From: Flaccisagitta enflata
Lineage: Eukaryota > Chaetognatha > Sagittoidea > Aphragmophora
NCBI GenBank assembly: GCA_965153355.1
Contig: OZ231127.1
Coordinates: 7,068,001 to 7,132,000, forward strand
Length of the DNA stretch: 64,000 bases
Direction: 5' to 3'
Position 1 is the stretch's first letter. Each line of letters starts with the position of its first letter. This document shows positions 1 to 12,845 of the stretch, piece after piece. A program made the translations under genes and the position numbers. A model generated the notes under the pieces. That model was given only the letters and a program-made list of their open reading frames with translations, did not search any database and had not been told where the DNA came from.

Positions 1-350
1 GACTTAAACCAGCAGACTTAAACCAGCAGACTTAAACCAGCAGACTTAAACCAGCAGAATTAAACCAGCAGACTTAAATCAGCAGATGACCAAAAATGAC
101 CAAAATCACCAAAATGACCGTAATGACCGAAATGACCGGAATGACCGAAAATGACCGGAAATGACCGAAAATGACCAAAAATGATCAAAAATGACAAGAA
201 ATGACCAGAAATGACCAAAAATGACCAAAATGACCAAAATGATAAAAAATGACCAAAAACAACCAATAATTCTCAAAAACACCAAAAAGATGATTCAAAA
301 TGACTCCAGACGACCCAAAGTGACAAAAAATGACGCAAAAAAGCAAGGTG
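1..350. repeat. Degenerate short tandem repeats
   Basis: Positions 1-90 hold about five 16-bp units of the form GACTTAAACCAGCAGA. From 87 to 330 the sequence becomes irregular AAATGACCAAAA-like 10-11-bp units. Similar AATGACTT units lie inside the KH copies at 20.4-20.7 kb and 58.8 kb, so this is probably the interior of the KH copy that ends at 418, with its left end outside the window (inference). The frames here are low complexity. Confidence 0.7.
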
Positions 351-418
351 TTAGGGATGGACGGACGGACGGACCAACCGACAGAGCGGGTTGTAGAGTC
401 GCGTGCACGCGACTAAAA
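351..418 (+). mobile_element. KH element, right end
   Basis: A GGAC-rich block (358-380) leads into GAGCGGGTTGTAGAG and an 18-nt perfect palindrome, AGTCGCGTGCACGCGACT (397-414), followed by AAAAA. This is the standard KH 3' terminus. The left end is not visible and may lie before the window start. No transposase or RNA-gene signature is present, so assignment rests on similarity to the other copies. Confidence 0.75.
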
Positions 419-424
419 AGATGT

Positions 425-905
425 CTCATTAAAAAAAAAAAGTGTATCACAGGTTTTGTAGTGATCATAATAAATCTTACTTCACCACAGCGGAGGTGCG
501 ACCGAGAAAGCCACTCAATCATATGCCAAAATGAATGTCGTGTATCAGTCTCCACTCTCGATTCTTATCTTCAATATCTTTACACTCGTTTTTAAGCTCT
601 CGAGATGTGCATGTTTCCATTCACTTGTCTGTCTTGACTCTAAAGTCCACAAGTGGAACAATATTCCTCACTTTACCCAAACTGAAATAAATCGATGAGG
701 GCCTTGTGTATCCCCACTGACTAGTTGATACGCCACCCACTCCTAGTTTTCCGTAAAACACATTCTGGAAAACATTATTTCTCGATCTAACCCAAAAGAT
801 AACTGCTTACCAAACAACTCACCAAAGGGCACTGTTAAGAAAACATACCCCAAGAGGATATGTCTGCCTATTCATTTGTCTATCTGTCCGTCTTACCGTC
901 AGTCT
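425..905. other. Single-copy-like spacer, no gene seen
   Basis: Both strands lack a convincing reading frame and I see no repeat structure apart from a short A run near 430. Confidence 0.6.
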
Positions 906-907
906 AT

Positions 908-1020
<113 letters not shown>

Positions 1021-1154
1021 TGTGTGTGTTCGTGTGTTTGTTTCTTCATCTCTTTATCTCTCTTAGGTCCATACGCGTGAAAATCGCTGATCCTTGCATG
1101 AGCTCTCGTGTTTTTCTCAGTTCAAAAAAACTCTATTTTCCGCGAATTTGAATA

Positions 1155-2229
1155 CAGTCGAGCTTCACTAGAGCGCACCCGCTAATAAGGCATCCCTCGC
1201 TATTTGGCATGATTTCAAAAGTCCCAACTTTTTTGCCCTAATTTTATTGTTGAGGAAACCCGTCTGTAGCGCACCCGCCTACAAGGCAAATTTCACTAGA
1301 AGGCATGAAAAAGTGGTGAGATAAAGTTTTTTTTGCTCGCTTAGAAGGCATCAAGAAAGAAAAGGAGAAGAAGAAGAAAAAGAAGAAGAAGAAAAAGAAG
1401 AAGAAGAAGAGAAAGAAGAAGAAGAAGAGAAAGAAGAAGAAGAAGAGAAAGAAGAAGAAGAGGAAGAAGATGAAGAAGAACAAGAAGAACAAGAAGAAGA
1501 AGAAGAAGAAGAAGAAGAAGAAGAAGAAGAAGAAGAAGAAGGAGAAGAAGAAGAACAAGAAGAAGAAGAAGAAGAAGAGGAGGGAGGATGAAGAGGAAGA
1601 TGTGGTCATTGAGATGGATGATTTAGATGACGACATCGATATTGCAAGTTTCGATGATGATTCCGATGCATCGCGATGACGATGATTCTGATGCATCGCG
1701 ATGACGATGATCAAGATGAAAAGGGTGCAGAAATCATTGACTTACTAGACTGTCAATAACGATGATGACGATAAGAAAATGGGAGGAATGATGCCGCCCA
1801 CAGCCACCAGTTATTTTTCACTGTCTTAACTCTTGATATGAAAAAGAAATAAGAAAGATCTTGACGCCAAAACATTGGTGGAATCATTGGCTTTGATTTA
1901 AGACAAAAAACTTTTCTCTTGTGCTATGTTCATCTATCTCCAGTCAGTTTTGTCCTTCACTTGGTTCATTTTTAGTTTGTAGGTTCCTCTTTATGTTTGC
2001 CAGTTTGTCTACACATGGTTACTTGTCTAACTCTTTGTTTAGTATTGAAACTTTATTATTTTTCCTCCCACATGGCATTGGGTAGATCGCTCTGGCAAGA
2101 ACAACCTGTAAGAAAGAATCAATAATCAATGTTAACCATAGAGAAAGTCATGCCTGGCAATAAGGCATCCCGCCTGGAAGGCATGAAATGTGTAGGTCCC
2201 TTCAAATGCCTTCTAGTGAAGCTTAACTG
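1155..2229. mobile_element. Pogo/Tigger-like non-autonomous DNA transposon
   Basis: The ends are CAGTCGAGCTTCACTAGA (1155-1172) and, inverted, CAGTTAAGCTTCACTAGA (2212-2229), matching at 16 of 18 bases. Both sides carry TA (1153-1154 and 2230-2231), the Tc1/mariner-superfamily duplication; CAGTYRA-type ends are usual for the pogo/Tigger branch. Subterminal AAGGCAT words recur at 1187, 1282, 1300, 2161 and 2178. The 1.07-kb interior has no transposase; it contains a long GAA tract and a short acidic frame (about 1588-1677) that could be a relic of an acidic transposase tail, which is speculative. Confidence 0.8.
1361..1590. repeat. Imperfect (GAA)n tract
   Basis: A purine-only tract of GAA units with occasional GAGAAA and CAA interruptions, inside the pogo-like element. 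It produces spurious poly-Lys and poly-Phe frames. Long GAA tracts can form triplex DNA. Confidence 0.95.
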
Positions 2230-2312
2230 TATTTTCATATTTGGCTGAGGGCTCCGCAATCAATTGTACGGCCTGGAGCCTAAAATTCCGGATCAATGAC
2301 ACAACCAACACA

Positions 2313-2809
<497 letters not shown>

Positions 2810-2888
2810 ATTGTTGTGGACTGGGGTAGAAACTTGGCGGGTGCCATAAATGTCTGTCACAATTTTAGGTGCTCGCCTTCTCCTATCC

Positions 2889-3200
2889 ACAGTCAATGGA
2901 CAAAACATAATAGGTATATATATCATACCGTTGAATTTGATTCAACTTACTGTTTATGAACAAAATATTGTTTCCAACAATCAGATGGTAGAATAACAGC
3001 CGGCTGTAATAAACAAAATCTTGTTTGGAATAACTGGTTGTTTGAATTACAGCCGGCTGTAATGCTCCAATTTTGTAAGATTACAGCCGGCTGTAACTTC
3101 AACCACCAGTTGTTGCGTACAATATTTTGCTGATGAACAGAAGTTGGATCAAAGTCAACAGTATGATATATATACCTATTCTGTTTTGTCTACTGACTGT
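2889..3200. mobile_element. Fold-back MITE with three internal palindromes
   Basis: A 46-bp outer inverted repeat pairs 2889-2934 with 3155-3200 (about 40 of 46 matching), and pairing continues inward so nearly the whole 312 bp folds back. Inside are three copies of ACAGCCGGCTGT, at 2996-3007, within an 18-bp perfect palindrome at 3046-3063, and within a 16-bp palindrome at 3081-3096. There is no coding capacity and no certain target duplication, so the superfamily is not assigned. Confidence 0.8.
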
Positions 3201-3442
3201 CCAAGAGAGTTTCTGTCAAGACTATCCGTTCAGGTTCCTTTCGCCAACCGGTGGGCAGAAGATAGTAGTTACGAAAATGTTTGAATGGTATCACATTATT
3301 TCATAGTTGCATAATTAGTTTGAGTTTGTGTTACAAAATTATATATTTTTCTCCATTAAAGAATGAAATGATTTTTGCAGCCCATCAATTTTCGAAATCT
3401 ACCATTACATGTGCAACATGTATTTTTACAATTGAATTAAAA

Positions 3443-3580
3443 AACAAGGCCGAATACACGGCCACCACTTGCGGACGGGTGGGCAGGGGCGTTTTCCCAC
3501 TTTTCAACTCGAGCGTGACGGACCAACGGACCAACGGACGGACAAAGCCTCTTATAGAGTTGCGCGTCCGCAACTAAAAA
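3443..3580 (+). mobile_element. KH element, complete (GCGGAC key)
   Basis: It starts AACAAGGCCGAATACACGGC, carries the key CTTGCGGAC before GGGTGGGCAGG, then CCCACTTTTCAACTCGAGCG, a GGACCAAC block, GCCTCTTATAGAG and the hairpin AGTTGCGCGTCCGCAACT (3558-3575) with AAAAA. The 3' arm GTCCGCAACT is the reverse complement of the key except at one base. No clear target duplication is visible. Confidence 0.85.
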
Positions 3581-3599
3581 GCCAACATAATTTTTCCGT

Positions 3600-4490
3600 G
3601 ATGGCCCCCCCACCCCATAAATGCAACTCTCTTAATTCAAACCTTCATCTGGCAATAACTTTCATGGGTTCAACTTTGATCTCTCCGTCAGTATTTCCTC
3701 TTTAGGCCTTTTGTGGAGTTGCCAGCTCATCCGTCTTCCTTTGTCTGATCCCCTGACCCTACTCCAAGTGCTACCCTGACACCCGCCCCATATTCCAAAA
3801 CCCTATTGCTACTCCCACCCCAGCCTCCAAGTGCTCTCTAACACCCGCCCCATATTCCATTACCCTCTTGCTACCCCCACCCTAGCCTCCAAGTGCTACC
3901 CTAACACCCTCCTGATATTCTTTAGCCCCTGGACGATCACGATCACCCCAGCATCTATTGTCCCTCCAGCCTGTGTTCTCCTAAGTCAGGAGGAGCCCGA
4001 GCCTTATTTCAGATGCCACCTTAACACCCTACAGGCCAACCCGACTCTCTTACCCTTTGTCTGACACCCTCACACACTCTTACCAATTCACTCGTGTACT
4101 TACTGATGCCAACACGCAAACTTTTTTGTTTGATAAAAAACTAAAGAGTGTTTTTGTCTCTAACCAGGACCTAAAGGTATCTAACTCTCACTCACTTACT
4201 CACTAACTTTCCTACTCCCTCACTCAGGCTCTAACCTTATTACTTACCCCCTCAATCACTCACCCACTAATTCACACGCTCACCAACTCACTCCAATTCA
4301 CTGATAAGAGAGACACAAAGTGTTTGCTAACTAGCACTCACTCACCTACTGACGCACTCACTCACTGACTTACTTACACTTACTCACATGCTGATACGGC
4401 TACTTGTTTGCACGACAACAGGTGTGCAAATAGTTTGCGTCTTCGATCTAGGAGCCTTGAACATGTGGCTATCTAACTTTCACTCACTCA
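3600..4490. repeat. Low-complexity CCACCC and CACTCACT DNA
   Basis: 3720-4060 contains irregular repeats around CCTCCAAGTGCTACCCTAAC (about 70-bp spacing). 4060-4490 is rich in ACTCACTCACT words. No gene is seen. Confidence 0.6.
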
Positions 4491-4494
4491 CTAA

Positions 4495-5477
4495 CAGTGC
4501 GGCTCAAAAAAAAGTTTTAGGTAGTAGTAAATCCTATTTTATAGCAATAGACATAACCTTTTAACTATTTTTTCTTTATCATCTATAATTTAGAATACAA
4601 TACTTGAATGAACCTTCACAGTTTGACTAGAAAATGAAAAATGGCACAGTATAAAAAAAAAGTTGCAAGGGTGTTTTTGAGGTTTCATCACTTAAACGCC
4701 TTAAAGTCTATCAAAAGCGAGCACTAAACTGCGGGCCAGAACCATAAATAATCCATGACCATTTGAAAGCTCTGCAAAAAATCTTCCAAATGGGATGTTG
4801 CTGGTCACTGTAGCTTTATTCGTTTAGAATAAAGCTACAGTTTGAAGAGAAAAATCACTAATTAAAAAAAGTACTCATTTCATGTTTTTCCAATGAACAA
4901 TATTAGTCTTTCCATTTTTGACAATGATGCAGCTCAAGATTATCTTGGATACTCTTTATCCATGAGCAAATTGAAGAGCTTCTAATTTTCTTCAAAATGG
5001 CGCCAAGAACAAATTTTTAACTCAATGCGTTTAACTTTTATGTTAGAATAAAGATAAGCCATGAAAATCACATAGTAGATTTCCAAATTATTTACCACCT
5101 GTCTTCATCTTAACGCCATTTCTAAACGGATAGAGCTAGGACATCCAGCAAGGTCTCATTAGAAAGGTCTTTCGCAGAGCTTCAAAATGGTCATGGATTT
5201 TGCTATGTTTCTCTCATTACTTGGATGTGAAACACTGACAAACAAGCAGTTTGATTTTTTTTGTTGCCAAAGTTAACTTTTTTCCCAACAGATTTTTGGG
5301 ACATCAACTTCTAACTTTCATTACTTTCAAACGGTTTGACCGTCATAATTGTGCTTGGCGGCATATGCTTCATTTTTTAAAACTTTTTAATTCTATCATG
5401 GATTTCTTTGAAATCTATCAATAGATACCTGCAATATAACATGTTAAAGACCTAAAAATTTTTTATGAGCCGCACTG
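4495..5477. mobile_element. Tc1/mariner-type fold-back element
   Basis: The inverted ends CAGTGCGGCTCA match exactly over 12 bp and continue into A-rich DNA. TA follows the right end (5478-5479); the left flank reads AA, probably a mutated TA. Interior arms near 4748-4850 and 5100-5205 are also inverted copies. A 15-bp inverted repeat centred at 4824 contains AGCTTTATTC around GTTTA. No transposase frame exists in the 983 bp. Confidence 0.8.
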
Positions 5478-5479
5478 TA

Positions 5480-5995
5480 TTCACTCAATCACTCACAAAC
5501 TTCCTCACTCACGCACTTACCCACTAACCCATATGCTCACCCGCTCACTCCTTAGCAAAGTGTTTGCGTCTTTAACCAAGACGTGCGGCGAATTCCTCCT
5601 TCTTTTCTTTCCTTTAAATCCTTTCATAAATCTTTATTAATTATTTCTGACTTTTCTATTTCCTTTTCTTCCTTTTTTTCACAGTTTCCTTTTCTGCTAA
5701 TTGTCTATTTCTGTCTTCGCTTTTTTTATCATCTATATCATCATCTTTATCTTCTTTATTGTTTTTTTTTTCTACAGATAAAACTTCCGGCCTGTCTGTA
5801 TATGTGACTATGTGGCTGTCTGTCTGTCCGTCTGTGCATATGTCCTTAAGTCTCGATCAGTCTTTTGCCCTCTCTAATTCTCTTTTCCTTGGTCGTGGAC
5901 TAGAAGTCTATGAGGGGCTTTGTCCATTTGTCCGTTCGTTGGCCCATCGGTCAATCCGTATTCTAGTCTGTCTATTCGTCAAATGATGTTCGAGA
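5480..5995. other. Pyrimidine-rich spacer, no gene seen
   Basis: T-rich and CTGTCTGTC-rich sequence without a recognisable gene. Phrases such as GTCCGTTCGTTGGCCCATCGG and CGCATTACCGCTCCTGCCCG (to about 6045) look like an eroded KH copy on the minus strand, but the hairpin is lost. Confidence 0.5.
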
Positions 5996-6065
5996 TAAAA
6001 AGTGCAAAAATGCGCATTACCGCTCCTGCCCGTCCGTCCGCAACTACTAGTGGCCATGTATAATA

Positions 6066-6685
6066 CAGTGCGGCGCATAAATAAGTAGCCAGCACTTTCA
6101 AAAGCTAATTGTGTCAGTCCTAGCACTTAAAAACGCTAAAAATCTATGAGATTCTTAAAGATCTTCGAAAGTTCTACAAATCTAGCCCAATCTCAGAATT
6201 ATATCTCAATTTGCTAGGAATTCATACAAGTTCAAAGAGGAGAAGTAATTTAGTAGAATCTATCACTGAACAACCACGGGCAAACCACAAAAAAGACTTA
6301 GTTTTTCTTTGATAGATCAAAAACAAATCATGATAATGACTTCAAATCCATGAGCATTTTAAAGAACTTCGAAAACTCTACAAATCTAGTCCAATCAGAG
6401 ATTTGTAGCTTGATTCGTTTTCAAATGACATCAGTTTAAAAAAAACAACTCAGAACAACGCAGAAAGGAGCTAATTTTTTGTCCCTTTTTCCCAACATGG
6501 TTTTGATATGCTTCTATTCAAACTGACGTCACTTCTAAACGAAAAGAGCCACAAATTTGGGATTGGTCTCAAATTAAAGAAAATTGAAAATCCTTTAATA
6601 CTATCACCAATAAATTTATCCTATCATTTCTAGAATAAGCAAAATAGTCTTTACAAAAGTGGCTACTTATTTATGCGCCTCACTG
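6066..6685. mobile_element. Tc1/mariner-type MITE, 620 bp
   Basis: The 26-bp ends at 6066-6091 and 6660-6685 match at 25 of 26 positions (they begin CAGTGCGGCGCATAAATAAG on the left) and are flanked by TA at 6064-6065 and 6686-6687. The first bases resemble those of the 4495-5477 element, suggesting related transposases. Interior arms again contain a TTCTAAACGAAAAGAGC-type motif. It has no coding capacity. Confidence 0.88.
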
Positions 6686-6740
6686 TAACTTGTTTCTCAT
6701 TGAGTCGATTCATTCTTTTCAATCTCCCCTTATTTCTTCT

Positions 6741-6945
6741 TTTTTAGTTGCGGACACGCAACTCTACAATAAGCTTTGTCCATCCATCGGTCTGTCCGTT
6801 CTTCTGTTTATCCGTCTGACAGTCCGTTGATAATGATCTAGGCCAAGTGTGGAAAAACAAGCATTTTGGATTATATTTGTGTGTGGTGGATGGGATTTGG
6901 GAGTAAAGATGCCCACCCGTCCACAACGATATTGTGACCCCGCCT
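6741..6945 (-). mobile_element. KH element, minus strand
   Basis: On the plus strand it begins TTTTT then the hairpin AGTTGCGGACACGCAACT (6746-6763), the GTCCGT block, and ends with GCCCACCCGTCCACAAC (6911-6927), the complement of the left key GTTGTGGAC. The extreme left end is diverged. Confidence 0.75.
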
Positions 6946-7019
6946 CACTTGTTTTCCTTTCTCTTCTTCCCTCCGTCTTTCTTCCTAACATTGTTGCCAC
7001 TTTTCCCTTACTAACAGGT

Positions 7020-7700
7020 GTCTCTCTCTTTCTTTCTCTGCCCTTTTTTTTCCGCTTCTCCTGTCCTTCCTTCCTTCCTTCCTTCCTTCCCCCTTCTTTT
7101 CTCCCTCCTCTCTTCTTTTCGTGCCCTCTTACGGATGTCGTATTCTACCTCCTCGTTTTGCCTCTTTTGCCTCCTACTTTTGACTCTTTTGCCTCCTCGT
7201 TTTGCCTTCTTTTCTTGCGTTCCTAATCCTTTCTCAGCCCTCATTTATCTTGTTCATGATGCTTCTCTGCTGCCCGCATTCATCATTTGTAGCCTTACAG
7301 CTGGTTTAAAGAGTAAAAGATAAAGACATGAGAAATAAAGGGAAATGAGATAAGGGTAGAGAGATACAAATTAGTAGACACACGGCCTCATACATCTGGT
7401 ATTGGCGATTCATCAAAAATTCTTTCAAACACTTTTAACCTGGATGTCAGTCTTCTCTATACCATCCGCAGACCGCGCTCAGAATAACACATGAGACTTG
7501 GGGAATGTGTTCTTAAAAAAAAAAAAAAAAAAAGAAAAAGAAGAAATGAGATTTTTACTTTTTTTTTCACATTCGCCAAACCAGTAAAACCACATAAATA
7601 GAGGAGGCTGTGCCCTGTCCGTCTTTCGGGCGACCAGTTACGCATTCTTTTGACAAATCATCTGGTCCGTATGACTTGGCCTTGAATTTCACCAATCAAC
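7020..7700. other. Pyrimidine-rich spacer with A20 run
   Basis: 7020-7250 is C/T-rich with a short CCTT run near 7070-7088. 7515-7535 is poly-A. No gene is supported. Confidence 0.6.
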
Positions 7701-7704
7701 CTAC

Positions 7705-8043
7705 TTTTTTGTCGCGGACACGCGACTCTAGAACCTGCCGTTTCGGTCCGTCAGTCCATCCGTTGCGTTGGTCTGTCCATCGGTCTGCAGCCGAGTCAAA
7801 ATGTCAGCGTTTTTAGTCGCGGACACGCGACTCTACACCTTGCCGTGTCGGTCGGTCCGTCGGTCGGTCGGTCGGTCGGTCCGTCGGTCCGTCCGACATA
7901 TTTCTGAATTGCGAGCGGTTATGGTAATACTGTTCCTGCCCAACCGTCCGCAACTGGATTGCCGTGTATCTGGCATTGTTTTTCGCCATTCCGCTCCTGC
8001 CCACCCGTCTGCAGGGGAGGGGTAGAGTGTATGCGGCCTTGTT
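7705..8043 (-). mobile_element. KH element interrupted by another KH copy
   Basis: The hairpin end is at 7711-7726 (GTCGCGGACACGCGAC). The other end, at 7983-8043, reads CGCCATTCCGCTCCTGCCCA and ends in GGCCTTGTT. In between, 7811-7980 is a second, complete KH copy. Its removal joins sequence like CGAAAAA-CGCTSACATTTT, which is continuous in the sibling copies at 34.36 and 54.34 kb. Confidence 0.78.
7811..7980 (-). mobile_element. KH element nested in another KH element
   Basis: The hairpin AGTCGCGGACACGCGACT (7815-7832) is followed by (GTCG)n at 7850-7900, CTGCCCAACCGTCCGCAACT (the key, complement AGTTGCGGAC) and GTGTATCTGGCATTGTT. It lies in the A/T run of the host copy with no duplication beyond the homopolymer. 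Confidence 0.8.
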
Positions 8044-8210
8044 AGTCACGTTCCCGCTACGTTGGTCCGTTAGTCGGTCCATCACATTGCTTTTTCGGCA
8101 TCCATGATCGGATTTTATGTCACTACTGCGGCACAAATGTTTCATGAGCCTATTCATGACTGCCCCTGCTCGCCCTCGCAAAAATTAGAGTGCCGTGTAT
8201 CCGGTCTTAT
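8043..8210 (-). mobile_element. Degenerate KH element
   Basis: It starts TTAGTCACGTTCCCGCTACG, a broken hairpin, then GGTCCGTTAGTCGGTCC, and ends TGCCGTGTATCCGGTCTTA. It directly abuts the preceding KH copy. Confidence 0.6.
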
Positions 8211-8240
8211 TTCACTCACTCTTTACCTTCTTCTGAATCC

Positions 8241-8447
8241 TTTTTAGTCGCGTGCACGCAACTCTACACTCCACTTCGTCCGTCCGTCCATCCCTCCGTC
8301 CGTCTGTTGGTCAGTCTGTCGGTCCGTCACACTTTTACTTTTTTTTATCAATTCTATTTCCTCAAGTCATTACAAGTTATTTAAGAGAACACTAAGTCAT
8401 TCTAAGTAATTCTATGTCATTATGCCTATTGGTGTAGTCCTTGTTTT
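8241..8447 (-). mobile_element. KH element with AAGTCATTCT interior
   Basis: The hairpin AGTCGCGTGCACGCAACT (8246-8263) is followed by a GTCCGTCC block, CACACTTTTACTTTTTTTT and several AAGTCATT units. CCTTGTTTTT near 8440 may be its eroded left end. Confidence 0.65.
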
Positions 8448-8449
8448 TT

Positions 8450-8990
8450 TATCAAATAAACTAATTCAATCATCACTCAGCAAATCAGTCAAGTGAATAG
8501 ATATCTGATGCAAACTCGTATCCAACTGTTAGTCCTTTTAGTGAAATTCAGAGATTTTATACTTGCTCTGTTCCCGTCTGCTTTTTTGCTCACTCGCTTT
8601 TTTAAAAAGTCCTAAACGTGCTAGTAAGTAAATTTGTCAGTGGTGACTTTTTTCCCATGTGCGCTATTATGAAAAGGTGTAACCACGTAGTTTAAATGAT
8701 GTGACCAGAGGGAATTGAAGGAGTTTCTATGGTCATTGTTATATTCACAGGTGCACGTTGTATGTCACATTCTTCATCGTCGAACCGTAACGTTATTTTC
8801 CCTTATATGTTTTTTAGATCATTTTTCTATTTCTTCATCATCCATCGTTCATTTATTCATTTCTTTCATTCTTTTTTTCACAAGTAATCTATGTTTTATG
8901 TTCTATGTTCTATGTTTTATGTTCTATGTTCTATGTTTTATTATTTCCATGTAATCTAAAATTTTCTCTATCTTTCCCTACTTGCGTCTC
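8450..8990. other. Spacer with short TTCTATG repeat
   Basis: No gene is seen. A short (ATGTTCT/ATGTTTT)n run occupies 8890-8940. Confidence 0.6.
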
Positions 8991-8992
8991 AT

Positions 8993-9382
<390 letters not shown>

Positions 9383-9479
9383 CTTCCTTCTTCTTTCATT
9401 ACCCATACAGTCATTCACTTATATAATCAGTCAATCATTCTTTTTTTATTTCACTGTATTTTCCCGTCTGTCATCAAAA

Positions 9480-9995
9480 GAAGACGGACGGGAACCCCGA
9501 TTGTCAGACAGACAAAAATATAGACAGAAAGACAGATGAACAGAAAGACAAACAGACAGACAGACAGACAAACAGATTGACGGACAGACAGATAGACAAA
9601 CAGACACACAGATAGACAGACAAGTAGAGAGGGAAATTGAGCTTACTTATTTTGTGCCACATGACGGAGCCAGCAGAGCGGACAGGAAGAAATACAGACA
9701 GACAAACAGATAGACAGACAGACAGACAGACAAACAAAGAAGGAAATTGAGCTTACTCAGGATGAGCCACATGACGGAGCCAGCCAAGCAGACAGACATT
9801 AAGACAGACAGACAGACAAACAGACAAACAAAGAAGGAAATTGAGCTTACTTAGTTTGTGCCATGACGGAGCCAGCCAAGCGGACAGACAGAAAGACAGA
9901 CAGACAAACAGACAGACAGACAAACAAACAAAGAAGGAAATTGAGCTTACTTAGTTTGTGCCACATGACGGAGCCAGCTCAGAGGACAGCCAGAA

Positions 9996-10032
<37 letters not shown>

Positions 10033-10180
10033 AAGAAGGAAATTGAGCTTCCTTAGTTTGTGACACATGACGGAGCCAGCTCAGAGGACAGCCAGAAAGA
10101 CAGACAGACAGACTGACAGACAGACAAACAAAGAAGGAAATTGAGCTTACTTAGTTTGTGCCACATGACGGAGCCATTTG
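9480..10180. repeat. ~100-bp minisatellite with embedded (GACA)n
   Basis: Six copies of a conserved module containing GGAAATTGAGCTTACTTAG, TTTGTGCCACATGACGGAGC and CAGC, each separated by a (GACA)n/CAAACAAAGAA stretch of varying length. Copies begin near 9630, 9740, 9835, 9930, 10036 and 10135. Confidence 0.93.
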
Positions 10181-10277
10181 TTGTGTCAATGGAAATATCG
10201 TGTCTCGCCTAAGAATGAAAAATGAGTCACTTCTATGAAAACTCTTTGAGTATGACATGAGCGCATTTGCTCGGTTT

Positions 10278-10648
<371 letters not shown>

Positions 10649-10866
10649 GTAGTGTGGTTCCGATGTTTTTTTTCCCTCTGTATTTGAGTCTGAGTGGGCC
10701 TGAGTTATACACAAAGGAAAATGAAGGCAAAAAGGAAAACTTACATTTTCAAGTTTTGGGAATTGATGGTCAGCCGTCTTTTTGGTGCAACTCGATTCGT
10801 GGTCTGGAACAGGAAAAGGAAGGAAGAATAAAAATGGATTGCTTAGACTCAAAATGATTGTGTTTG

Positions 10867-10879
10867 AGAGAGAGAGAGA

Positions 10880-10932
<53 letters not shown>

Positions 10933-10941
10933 AGAGAGAGT

Positions 10942-11004
<63 letters not shown>
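10867..11004. repeat. Compound (GA)n-(AC)n microsatellite
   Basis: (GA)n with AGAAG interruptions (10867-10940) passes directly into (AC)n (10943-11004). Confidence 0.97.
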
Positions 11005-11007
<3 letters not shown>

Positions 11008-11009
11008 CA

Positions 11010-11460
11010 CCATATTCATTATAAAAGAATGTTCTATTTTGCCCTAGTCAACGTTGGTTTTTGTTTTTTTTTTACACATTTTTATAAATAATAATGACTA
11101 ATGAGAAGAGCCTCTTCTACCATTGTCTGTAAAAGTCCATCTCCGAGTCAAACGATCTAAATATCAAAAGAGCCCATGTCCACCATAAGCGGCGTTTAGC
11201 CATGTCCACCATAAGCCCTATTTAGGCGTGACAACTCTGAACGGACCCCGGTCTATGACGCTCCCTCATGTACAGAATATGGCCGCTATAAAATTGGTAA
11301 TCTTGGGATTAGTTTGTTATCTTCGCGTAACGAAGCTAGAAAGAGCCGGACGATTTCGGAAATGGTTTTGTGTCCTCTGACTTTTTGAGGCTGGGCACTG
11401 ACTACCCCAATGAGTGGCACAGAGGAGGGGCCTTAGAAAGTGGAGAACTGGGGATGGATC
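11010..11460. other. Spacer, no gene seen
   Basis: Apart from a direct repeat of CCATGTCCACCATAAGC at about 11176 and 11200, nothing is recognisable. Confidence 0.6.
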
Positions 11461-11469
11461 CACTAAAGA

Positions 11470-11770
11470 GCCACTATGAAACCATCATTAAACCATCATT
11501 ATACCATCAATGAACCATCATTAAGCCATCATTGAGTCGTCATTGAAACATCATTGAACCTTTATCTATCCGCCATTAAAACATCATTGATCCATCCTTA
11601 TGTATTCTTCCATTTATCCACCATCAAACCATCATTGTACCATCGTTAAGCCATCATTGAGTCGTCATTGAAACATCATTGAACCTTTATCTATCCGCCA
11701 TTAAAACACCATTGATCCATCCTCATGCATACTTCCATTCATCCAACATTAGACCATCTTTGAACATCAG
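11470..11770. repeat. ACCATCATT-type degenerate array
   Basis: Short units such as AACCATCATTGA recur. A longer period is visible because about 110 bp (from AAGCCATCATTGAGTCGTC to TTGATCCATCCT) occurs twice, at 11523 and 11649. Confidence 0.85.
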
Positions 11771-11969
11771 CATCACTGTGACAATGATTACCCGCCCTTG
11801 ACCCAACATCATTGCTGATCTAAGACTAAGATCTTGTATCTCCACCATCATCAGAGCTTCAATCACACAGATTTGCATAAACAAGAAAAAAACAAGAAGC
11901 AAAACAAAACAAAACAACAAAAAAAAAAAAAGAAACATCTCAATTTTGATTTTCAACCCAAGCGACAAA

Positions 11970-12845
11970 TGAACCTAGTTTGAACCACCATTGCATTCAT
12001 CCACCACCACTCATTCACCATTTATTGACAATTTGAACCTTGTTTGAACCACCATTCATCCACCACCACTCATTCACCATTTATTGACCATTTGAACCTA
12101 GTTTAAACCACCATTCATCCACCACCACTCATTCACCATTTATTGACAATTTGAACCTTGTTTGAACCACCATTCATCCACCACCACTCATTCACCATTG
12201 ATTGACAATTTGAACCTAGTTTGCACCACAATTCATCCACCACCACTCATTCACCATTTATTGACCATTTGAACCTTGTTTGAACCACCATTCATCTATC
12301 ACCACTCATCCACCATTTATTGACAATTAAACCTTGTTTGAACCACCATTCATCCATCACCACTCATTCACCATTTATTGACAATTTTAACCTAGTTTGA
12401 ACCACCATTTATCCACCACCACTCATTCATCATTTATTGACAATTTGAACCTTGTTTGAACCACTATTCATCCACCACCACTCATTCATCATTTATTGAC
12501 AATTTGAACCTATTTTGAACCACCAATCATCCACCACCACTCATTCATTATTTATTGACAATTTGAACCTTGTTTGAACCACCAATCATCCACCACCACT
12601 CATTCATCATTTATTGACAATTTGAACCTTGTTTGAACCACCAATCATCCACCACCACTCATTCATCATTTATCGACCATTTGAACCTAGTTTGAACCAC
12701 CATTTATTCACAATCAATCCTCCTTTGACACCACCATTTATTGACAACTTGAACCTAGTTTGAACCACCGTTCATCCACCACCACTCATTCACCATTTAT
12801 TGACAATTTAAACCTAGTTTGAACCACCATTCATCCACCATTGCA
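11970..12845. repeat. 59-60-bp minisatellite, ~14 copies
   Basis: The unit contains TTTGAACCACCATTCATCCA, CCACCACTCATTCACCATTT and ATTGACAATTTGAACCTAG. Copies differ at a few positions (TTG/TAG, CACC/CATC), giving two intermixed variants. Confidence 0.95.
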
